6,800 bases of DNA from positions 1 through 6,800 of the forward strand of contig CALCVT010000113.1 of NCBI GenBank assembly GCA_937906495.1, read 5' to 3'. Positions 1-4,780 of this stretch are shown here, piece after piece (positions within the stretch are counted from its first letter, which is position 1; each line of letters starts with the position of its first letter). Below the pieces are notes generated by a model. It did not search any database. It saw only the letters and a list, made by a program, of their open reading frames with translations, and was not told where the DNA came from. Origin of the DNA: an uncultured Prevotella sp. (GTDB lineage Bacteria > Bacteroidota > Bacteroidia > Bacteroidales > Bacteroidaceae). The translations under genes and the position numbers were made by a program.

Positions 1-1041
1 CTAAAAAATGGCAAATCTATACCTTCAATTGTAGAGCGTGTACATATAACCTATTATAAAGCCTTAATGGCTGAACCGGAAGTAGGAAAAAAACATTCAG
101 AAAAAATTCAAAGTTTCATAGAAAGACTAACAAAACTTCACAAAATTCATCCCGAATACCAATATACTCTCTATCATAAAGCACTTCTGCTCTTATATCT
201 TGGAGATAAAGAGAAAGCACTCGAGGCCATACGCCCCTTTGTGAAGAAAAAACTAAATGATTTTTGGGTATGGGATGTATTGAGTGAAACCATTGATGAC
301 GCTGAAACCAAACTGTCATGCTGCTGCAAAGCGCTCACATGCAAAACAGACGAGAAATTTTTAGGACGCGTACACCTTAAGACAGCCCAACTGATGCACG
401 AATTAGGATATGACAACAATGCACGTGCTGAAATACGTGCTATGTATGCAGTTTACGAAGTTAATAAATGGCGTATGCCAAACGAAGCATTCGAAATGAA
501 AAGGCAAGATTGGTACCAGCAAGCAGAGGCTCCAAAGTCTAATTTAGCTTTCTATCAAGAACATATCAAGCAATCAGAGGAACTGCTATTTCTTGATAAT
601 CCCGAAATACCCATACTTATCACGCATGTTAACAATACAAAACATGTTTGTAACTTCGTAACAGAAAATAAAGAGTGTGGCTTCTTCAGCACAAAAGGGC
701 TGAAGGTACGTTTTACTGAAAATACAATCTACAAAGTACGCATAAGTAATACTGAAATAAAGAACAATAAGGCTACACTGGTTATGACTTGTAAGCCAAT
801 AAAAAATATAAAACCTTACACTGGAACCTTCTTAAAAATCGATGAGGGACAATTGGTTATAAAAGACTATCAAAGTTTTGGGTTTGTAAACCACGATATC
901 TACGTAGATCTAAAACGTCTTGACATTGACGCCTCAAAGTGGAACTATAGCCAAGTTATCGTAACAGCCGTTATTTCCTATAATTCAAAAAAAGACAAGT
1001 GGAACTGGCGTGCAATCTCATTGAAAAAGAAGCAAGATTAA
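1..1041 (+). CDS. TPR-like helical protein with C-terminal cold-shock/S1-like OB domains (5' partial)
   Basis: The frame is open from the first base, and the 22 codons before the ATG at 67 read as continuous protein (ending YYKAL before the Met), so the true start is probably outside the window. Counting from the first visible codon, residues 1 to about 195 look all-helical with TPR-like pairs, for example YHKALLLLYLGDKEKALEAI followed by a second helix around WVWDVL. A cysteine cluster (SCCCKALTC) lies in this part. From about residue 200 the sequence turns beta-rich. One small domain covers roughly 200-275. A second, about 277-343, carries FGFV (293-296) and IYV (300-302), spaced like the RNA-binding RNP motifs of cold-shock proteins. 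I infer a scaffold that binds nucleic acid or nucleotide. From memory, similar TPR plus S1/CSD proteins have been linked to bacterial conflict systems (DUF7017 and 'TOTE' labels); this is unverified. The gene is visibly more AT-rich than ravA-viaA, which hints at acquisition. Confidence 0.8.
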   Translation, partial: LKNGKSIPSIVERVHITYYKALMAEPEVGKKHSEKIQSFIERLTKLHKIHPEYQYTLYHKALLLLYLGDKEKALEAIRPFVKKKLNDFWVWDVLSETIDDAETKLSCCCKALTCKTDEKFLGRVHLKTAQLMHELGYDNNARAEIRAMYAVYEVNKWRMPNEAFEMKRQDWYQQAEAPKSNLAFYQEHIKQSEELLFLDNPEIPILITHVNNTKHVCNFVTENKECGFFSTKGLKVRFTENTIYKVRISNTEIKNNKATLVMTCKPIKNIKPYTGTFLKIDEGQLVIKDYQSFGFVNHDIYVDLKRLDIDASKWNYSQVIVTAVISYNSKKDKWNWRAISLKKKQD

Positions 1042-1282
1042 TAGACATCAATTTTTAGATGCAAAAATCTGTGAGTTTAACAAGAATGCAGCTTATAACA
1101 AGAGTGTATGGAGTTGGGTAGTAGATATCATCTCATGCCTTATATTCTTCCCTATGATAATTATTGTAGTTTATCGGTGCGGAAAATAGAATGAGTACAA
1201 GAAGGAGTTTTCTTGAGTGTATAGGTGTATACAGAAATGGATTATTCTGTTCTCTGCGCTGCTTAGTTTTCTTGGCAGATAG
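1025..1282 (+). pseudogene. Decayed small membrane-protein gene, two in-frame stops
   Basis: One plus-strand frame reads as protein through this stretch but is broken by TAG at 1187-1189 and TGA at 1214-1216, before a final stop at 1280-1282. There is no ATG near its beginning; it overlaps the end of the preceding gene and follows a stop at 1022-1024. The readable pieces include a strong hydrophobic helix (WVVDIISCLIFFPMIIIVVY), a polar stretch (NEYKKEF), and a second hydrophobic stretch (WIILFSALLSFLG). Two membrane segments held in one frame across two stops suggest a worn remnant rather than chance, but the family is not recognised. A 58-codon ATG ORF in another frame (1191-1367) covers part of the same DNA and looks less protein-like. 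Confidence 0.35.
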
Positions 1283-1308
1283 AATATTGTATAGCTCAGT
1301 CAACAGCA

Positions 1309-1782
1309 TCACTCTTCCGGTTGGTTGTGCTGGCTGTCTTTTTTGTCTTGCGGAGTATGGTTTTTAAGGGGTGCAGTGTCCTTGTTTGCTGAGTCCTGAT
1401 TCTGCGCATCTTCATTCTTCGAAGGCAGGCTTGTAACGGTAACGGTTAAGTTGATGCAGTAACAGTCGTCATCGTCGTCGTCATTGTCAATGTCGCCGTT
1501 GGCTACTTTGCGACGCCATGCCTTTCTGCGCTTAGCTCTTTCTATGTTGGCCTGCTCTATTGCCCATCTGTGGAGTGCAAAGAGCCCGAGAATAACCAAA
1601 CTGGTGAATACCCCTGCTAAAGCTATTTTGAACATCAAACCGGAAGTAGAGGTTTCGCCCGACTGTGCAGTAGGAACAGCCCAAAGGACGATCAGAACCA
1701 ATATGCTTATCCATAAAACCACTTTACTCATTTGAAATACCTGGTTGCTAAACGAAGGCTTTTTCATGTTATTCTGTATCAT
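1309..1782 (-). CDS. Two-helix membrane protein with basic patch, poly-Asp run and polar tail
   Basis: Predicted product is 157 aa from the ATG at 1780-1782; an ATG at 1765-1767 (MKKPSF) is an equally fair start. A longer TTG start at 1809 is rejected because that TTG falls inside a Bacteroides-type -7 box. Numbered from the chosen start, two hydrophobic helices lie at about 21-37 (VVLWISILVLIVLWAVP) and 51-70. They are followed by a strongly basic stretch at 82-92 (RAKRRKAWRRK), an acidic run at 97-106 with six consecutive Asp, CYC at 107-109, and a charged, Gln/Asn/Lys-rich C-terminus that is probably disordered. The basic patch after helix 2 suggests a cytoplasmic tail by the positive-inside rule, so both ends would be cytoplasmic. 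It converges with the plus-strand gene ending at 1041. No family recognised; no function is proposed. Confidence 0.7.
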   Translation of the reverse strand: MIQNNMKKPSFSNQVFQMSKVVLWISILVLIVLWAVPTAQSGETSTSGLMFKIALAGVFTSLVILGLFALHRWAIEQANIERAKRRKAWRRKVANGDIDNDDDDDDCYCINLTVTVTSLPSKNEDAQNQDSANKDTAPLKNHTPQDKKDSQHNQPEE

Positions 1783-1806
1783 AGTATTTGTAGTATTTGT
1801 TTTCTG

Positions 1807-1814
1807 CAAAAGTA
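1807..1814 (-). promoter_or_regulatory. Candidate -7 box for the membrane-protein gene
   Basis: Read on the minus strand this is TACTTTTG, which fits the Bacteroides -7 consensus TAnnTTTG. It lies 24 nt before the ATG at 1780-1782. The -33 side is weak: the nearest likeness is ATTG, about 24 nt upstream, longer than the usual 19-21 nt. It decides the gene start, because a transcript beginning just downstream could not include the TTG at 1807-1809. Confidence 0.4.
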
Positions 1815-1824
1815 AATATCATTT

Positions 1825-1977
1825 TTAGATTTGCATCGCAATCATATGTAAATCAGTGGTTTTGAATGCGATTTTTTTGTATTTCGATGCACCTCGAAAC
1901 CAGTGCGTTGTAGTCTTCTGGCAGATTTTTCCATGTCGGGCAGTTTCCGGAGCGATGGTAACCTGGAGGTTGCTCAT
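1825..1977 (-). CDS. Possible 50-codon small ORF upstream of the membrane-protein gene
   Basis: Minus-strand ATG at 1975-1977 to TAA at 1825-1827, product 50 aa, basic, beginning MSNLQVTIAPE and ending MIAMQI. A stop lies one codon before the ATG, so this is the full frame. It lies between the promoter at 2255-2287 and the next gene's -7 box at 1807-1814, so it could be carried on a leftward transcript. A second minus-strand frame over the same DNA (1842-1934, beginning MEKSARRLQRTG, 30 aa) looks about as protein-like, which weakens both. No family recognised. Confidence 0.22.
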   Translation of the reverse strand: MSNLQVTIAPETARHGKICQKTTTHWFRGASKYKKIAFKTTDLHMIAMQI

Positions 1978-1979
1978 GT

Positions 1980-2250
1980 GTTAGTGAGGGAGCATCGGTG
2001 TGGGTGGTTAGGGCAACAGAATATTGTGGGGAAAGTCGGTAAGGTTGTGGGGTAGGAGAATATATTTAGCCAGACGGCTCCTGAAAAAAAGTTTAGGAAT
2101 GGGAGGCTGCAAGAGTCGGATGAGTATTATACCGATTGTCGGGGAGTACTTGGTTGTGTGGAGGTTAAATTTGAACATGGTGGCGAAGGTTGGTTGTTGC
2201 GGTTGTGGCACTTAAGCTACTCGGGCAGGATGGGGTTGAGGGGCGTTGTT
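1980..2250 (-). other. Strand-skewed block downstream of the leftward promoter; possible ncRNA or leader
   Basis: On the minus strand this DNA is rich in C and A and poor in G, and it directly follows the promoter at 2255-2287. A transcript from there would either end as a non-coding RNA or run about 465 nt as a leader to the gene starting at 1782. One local hairpin is visible: AGCC and GGCT around AGAC, flanked by GGAG and CTCC, near 2055-2085. The only ORF in it (2008-2178 from an ATG, or from a GTG at 2211) has an unconvincing composition. I could not match RNase P RNA, tmRNA, SRP RNA or 6S RNA. Confidence 0.3.
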
Positions 2251-2254
2251 GGTG

Positions 2255-2287
2255 CAAATATACGACATCGCAGATCCGATTGCCAAA
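2255..2287 (-). promoter_or_regulatory. Bacteroides-type promoter pointing left (TTTG-N21-TATATTTG)
   Basis: On the minus strand TTTG (2284-2287) is followed after 21 nt by TATATTTG (2255-2262). Both elements match the Bacteroidota primary sigma-factor consensus (-33 TTTG, -7 TAnnTTTG) exactly, and the spacing is within the usual 19-21 nt. Transcription should begin near 2248-2250 and run toward lower coordinates. No clear gene begins close to it; the next good coding start is about 465 nt away at 1782. Confidence 0.6.
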
Positions 2288-2323
2288 TTTTTAGTGCATG
2301 TATGCAGCAATGAACAAGCACTG

Positions 2324-2353
2324 AGTAGCTAATGTTGTTGTGTATCAGCTACT
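2324..2353. repeat. Inverted repeat AGTAGCT / AGCTACT
   Basis: A perfect 7-nt inverted repeat: AGTAGCT at 2324-2330 and AGCTACT at 2347-2353, with a 16-nt loop. A further AGCTACT lies at 2215-2221 on the other side of the leftward promoter, so the motif occurs three times within 140 bp and brackets the promoter. It could be a weak hairpin or a repeated protein-binding site. No T-run follows, so it is not a typical terminator. Confidence 0.4.
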
Positions 2354-2580
2354 TACAGCCAGCAGTGATTTTAAATTGCTTGTGAGCGAAGTCTGTAAAT
2401 CCCCCTTGTCTATCTCTCTTCCCACCGCACTTAATCCGTCTTCGTTCCTCTCCGGACTTGCAGTCAATGGCCCATTTGCTTCTTTCCGGCCTTTATTGGG
2501 GGCTTTTGCCACATCGCGCTGTCTATGCTCCAAGCTGCGATAGCGCTGTATTCATCCAACAGAATTGAAACCCACAAAAA

Positions 2581-2793
2581 GTGCGCGAAAAAGAAAAAGA
2601 AAAAACAAAGAAAAAAAATGCCCTTCCCCCAGACCCCTTGCCTAAAGAAAAAGAAATAAATAAAGAAAAAGAAGAATTGAACCCCCCCCCCCCTCCCCGC
2701 GTGCGCACGAGCTTAAAGCTTCGAAAGAGAAGTGTGAGTTTGAGTTTTGCTGTTGATGGTGTTTACTGCTCCAGGATTCAGCGCACAATTTGA
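2581..2793 (+). pseudogene. Lys/Glu-rich and Pro-rich reading frame, possible worn gene fragment
   Basis: This open plus-strand frame starts with GTG at 2581. It encodes alternating Lys/Glu blocks (REKEKEKTKKK, then KEKEINKEKEE), each followed by Pro-rich segments (ALPPDPLP, NPPPPP), then a basic end. A TGA at 2566-2568 separates it from an upstream readable piece (SAVFIQQN). Such linkers occur in Bacteroidota phage-type replication proteins of the DUF4373 kind, which is the likeness that comes to mind, but no folded domain is visible here. It may equally be low-complexity non-coding DNA. Confidence 0.22.
2682..2693. repeat. C12 homopolymer tract
   Basis: Twelve consecutive C on the plus strand, followed by T and four more C. 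It lies inside the Lys/Glu/Pro-rich frame, where a change in length would shift the frame. Tracts like this slip in replication and are also prone to sequencing error. Confidence 0.9.
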
Positions 2794-2823
2794 TGAAATG
2801 AAAAGCTAAATCGTAGCATTTGA

Positions 2824-2865
2824 TTAAAACCGTTTATTTGTATGAATAAATGTTTTTGGTTTTAA
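2824..2865. terminator. Long AT-rich stem-loop, possible terminator
   Basis: An outer perfect 8-bp stem (TTAAAACC at 2824-2831, GGTTTTAA at 2858-2865) encloses an inner perfect 6-bp stem (TTTATT at 2833-2838, AATAAA at 2845-2850) around a 6-nt loop. A TTTTT run lies inside the 3' arm at 2853-2857, so on the plus strand the inner hairpin followed by U residues could terminate transcription. The low GC makes this weak. The symmetry could also be an end structure of a lost mobile element. Confidence 0.35.
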
Positions 2866-3021
2866 ACTCGTTTGTACGTTTGGCAAACTGGTGTCAGAAT
2901 CCGCTATGTGTAAATATTTTTTCTTTAGATTAGAACTTGTTAGTGAATATATATTGTTGATTATCAGTATATAATTTGTTATTTTTTTGAATGCTGATTT
3001 TGCAGGCGGTTTGTACTTTAG

Positions 3022-3040
3022 AATGTTAGATAATAACATT
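3022..3040. repeat. Inverted repeat AATGTTA / TAACATT
   Basis: A perfect 7-bp stem (3022-3028 and 3034-3040) with a 5-nt loop in the AT-rich stretch about 260 nt beyond the viaA stop. A second small hairpin, AAGCT-AAAA-AGCTT, follows at 3049-3062. Neither has the GC-rich stem plus T-run expected of a strong terminator. Confidence 0.4.
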
Positions 3041-3088
3041 TCCCGAATAAGCTAAAAAGCTTCATACAATTTCTGCTTTGATGGTTAT

Positions 3089-3220
3089 TTAAGTTAAAAA
3101 ATAAAAGTAGTGATGTGTTTTGCAACCTGTTATTTGATTGAATACTTCTAGGCAATGGCATTTAAATGTTTGGATGCCACTGGTTATTATGAAACCTTCA
3201 ACAGCAGTCTCAGCAGCCAT
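3089..3220 (-). CDS. Possible 43-codon small ORF downstream of viaA
   Basis: Minus-strand ATG at 3218-3220 to TAA at 3089-3091. The product begins MAAETAVEGFIITSG, contains CHC, and ends in an aromatic stretch (HHYFYFLT). It lies about 80 nt after the viaA stop in the same direction, so it could be cotranscribed. The dyad at 3156-3179 falls inside it. It is short and AT-rich with no recognised family; chance is quite possible. Confidence 0.18.
   Translation of the reverse strand: MAAETAVEGFIITSGIQTFKCHCLEVFNQITGCKTHHYFYFLT
3156..3179. repeat. Dyad TGGCAT / ATGCCA
   Basis: A 6-bp inverted repeat (3156-3161 and 3174-3179) with a 12-nt loop; the left arm runs into the palindrome CATTTAAATG (3159-3168). 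It lies about 120 nt past the viaA stop and is the nearest structured element that could end the operon transcript, but no T-run follows on the minus strand. Confidence 0.35.
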
Positions 3221-3298
3221 AGAATCCAATATCTGGGGTGATAGTTATGGGTAGACAGAGTTTGTATCCGCTTCTTACATATAGCCCCGCTCCCGCTG

Positions 3299-4780
3299 TC
3301 AGATAACAGCCATCCGGATGTTGCTCAGTTGAAAGATGCGGTCAAAGTGCTTTGTCCAGTGGTTTTCGGCTATGCCCAGTTGTAGACCATAGAAGCGCGT
3401 GTCGGCCTTTTGCAGGCGGGCCATCTCGGCAAAGTATGTTGCGGGCGGAATAGGGATGCGGAAGTCTGTAATCCATAGCACGTCGGCTCCGTTGTAGCGT
3501 GGATGATTGTTGATAAGTTCAAAGGTTTTGTCCATCATTTCGCAGGCATCCGTACCTCCGGTGGCCCGTTGTTGAAAGAAGCGGAGCAAGGCTGCGCGGT
3601 TCTGCATCACGTCGATAGGCTGCGTGCGTGTATTGAAGCCGATGAGGTAGCAGTCGCGTTGGGCAGTCAGGCACCACTCTGTCAGTCTCATCAGTAGGGA
3701 GAGCGCTACCTTTTCGGGGTCGCCCATCATGCTTCCAGAGCGATCAACACAAACAATTATGGGCCCTTGCTTCCGGGCACGTTTCTGGTGCAGGCTGCGT
3801 GCAGCGTTAAGCTGGTTGCTTTTATATTCAAAGGTCTGAAGCCTTCCCATCACATATTTATGCAGAAAAACATCTTCGAGTTCAGCGTCCAGGTAGTGTG
3901 CCCATTCTGTAGGGAGCAAAGCATTGAGGTTACGTCCCATCTCGATGCCGTTGATGTCCGATTGCGTTGCATGTTCCAGGGCTTCACTTCTTCCCGAGGT
4001 GGTTCCGATGTGTTTGTTGCCCTCAGGGTCTGCTTTTCGGCCCATGATGTCGGCCACTTCGATGAGTAACGGATACCTCTGTTGCAACCTGGCCACCTGG
4101 AGCAAGCGTTCAAACTCCAGTGCGTTCCATCGTCCCCCCATTAGCCCCCATGTCTGGTAAAAATCTTCGTGACTTACAGAGTTGCTTTTCAGGTACGCGT
4201 CTACAGCCCGCAGGTTTGTTTGCAGCAGGCGTTGTTCCATCGTTTTCCTTTCTTGAACAAACCGTTGTTTTTCTGTATCAAGACGGGCATTCAGCAAGTA
4301 TTCCCATTCATTCAGAAAGTATGTCCATTTACCTTCGTTCAAAACCCCATCTTCAGTGCTTAGTTCCTGTTCGAAGAAGGCACGTTCAAATCCGTCCGAT
4401 CCGTAGGCATCGTCAATTTGGGCCAGCAGTGCCCGCCAGCCAGATTGCCGTTTGATGAGGCTCCATTGTTCAGCCTCACGTATTTGGCCGCGTTCGGCCG
4501 CTGTGCGTTGCAGGCGGTAGTTTGCTTTTTGCAGGCAGAGGGCTATAAATTGCAGATGTGTGTCGAGAAAGACGCGCGCACTCACTTTGCTGCTCAGTAC
4601 TTGCGTTGCGATGATGGGATTGTCCATCGTTTCCATCAGGTAGGCCGTGAGTGCATCATCCTTCAGTTCGGGTGTCGACTCGTACCTTCCTGTTTCTACA
4701 AATTGCTGAAGCAGCTGGTGGTAGAAGGCTGGTGTAAATTTTGGAGTATTGGGTTTAAGGGCAGCGTTGTCAGGCTTCAT
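3299..4780 (-). CDS. viaA: ViaA, VWA-domain partner of the RavA ATPase
   Basis: Product is 493 aa, close to E. coli ViaA (about 480 aa). The N-terminal two thirds (about 1-330) is mostly helical, with Gln/Arg/Leu-rich stretches typical of the ViaA helical region. The VWA domain begins with PIIVCVDRSGSM (340-351), giving the complete MIDAS metal site: D346-x-S348-x-S350, T410 in GGTD, and D439 in WITDF. The protein is expected to bind Mg2+ there and to stimulate or be remodelled by RavA. In E. coli ViaA associates with inner-membrane lipids and respiratory enzymes (NADH dehydrogenase, fumarate reductase), and the pair raises aminoglycoside sensitivity; whether that holds here is inference. The ATG at 4778-4780 lies inside the end of ravA (overlap 4770-4780), which implies translational coupling. 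No missing key residue is seen. Confidence 0.93.
   Translation of the reverse strand: MKPDNAALKPNTPKFTPAFYHQLLQQFVETGRYESTPELKDDALTAYLMETMDNPIIATQVLSSKVSARVFLDTHLQFIALCLQKANYRLQRTAAERGQIREAEQWSLIKRQSGWRALLAQIDDAYGSDGFERAFFEQELSTEDGVLNEGKWTYFLNEWEYLLNARLDTEKQRFVQERKTMEQRLLQTNLRAVDAYLKSNSVSHEDFYQTWGLMGGRWNALEFERLLQVARLQQRYPLLIEVADIMGRKADPEGNKHIGTTSGRSEALEHATQSDINGIEMGRNLNALLPTEWAHYLDAELEDVFLHKYVMGRLQTFEYKSNQLNAARSLHQKRARKQGPIIVCVDRSGSMMGDPEKVALSLLMRLTEWCLTAQRDCYLIGFNTRTQPIDVMQNRAALLRFFQQRATGGTDACEMMDKTFELINNHPRYNGADVLWITDFRIPIPPATYFAEMARLQKADTRFYGLQLGIAENHWTKHFDRIFQLSNIRMAVI

Larger units (their letters stand above)
1815..3298. other. Gene-poor interval of about 1.5 kb between the membrane gene and viaA
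   Basis: No long convincing coding frame spans this interval; frames of 60-70 codons exist on both strands but lack known motifs. Composition changes in blocks. About 1980-2250 is G/T-rich on the plus strand, 2560-2700 is a purine tract followed by C runs, and 2820-3120 is strongly AT-rich. Its contents are a leftward promoter, short inverted repeats, a Lys/Glu-rich reading frame and AT-rich hairpins, listed separately. The patchwork suggests a chromosomal site that has collected and eroded foreign DNA, or one that encodes RNA rather than protein. Confidence 0.6.

Noticed and set aside
1281..1325. tRNA-like D-arm (TAGCTCAGT followed by AGC)
   Set aside because: No matching acceptor stem, anticodon arm or T-loop (no GGTTCGA-type sequence) follows, so it is a chance match.
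1191..1367. 58-codon plus-strand ORF
   Set aside because: It runs antisense into the membrane-protein gene and is less protein-like than the broken frame over the same DNA.
2008..2211. 67-codon minus-strand ORF from GTG, with an ATG at 2176
   Set aside because: Composition is hydrophobic and Pro-rich without domain or motif, and a plus-strand frame (2024-2215) overlaps it with equal length. Neither is convincing.
2340..2543. Overlapping plus (2340-2543) and minus (2345-2533) frames of about 65 codons
   Set aside because: Both are short, the minus frame uses a TTG start, no motif is seen, and they shadow each other.
2824..3039. 71-codon minus-strand ORF in the AT-rich segment
   Set aside because: Its Lys/Ile/Asn-rich composition is that of translated AT-rich DNA, and its ends coincide with the hairpins at 2824-2865 and 3022-3040.
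1815..3298. CRISPR array, retron or group II intron RNA in the gene-poor interval
   Set aside because: No regularly spaced direct repeats, no reverse transcriptase or cas gene, and no domain V-like hairpin were seen.
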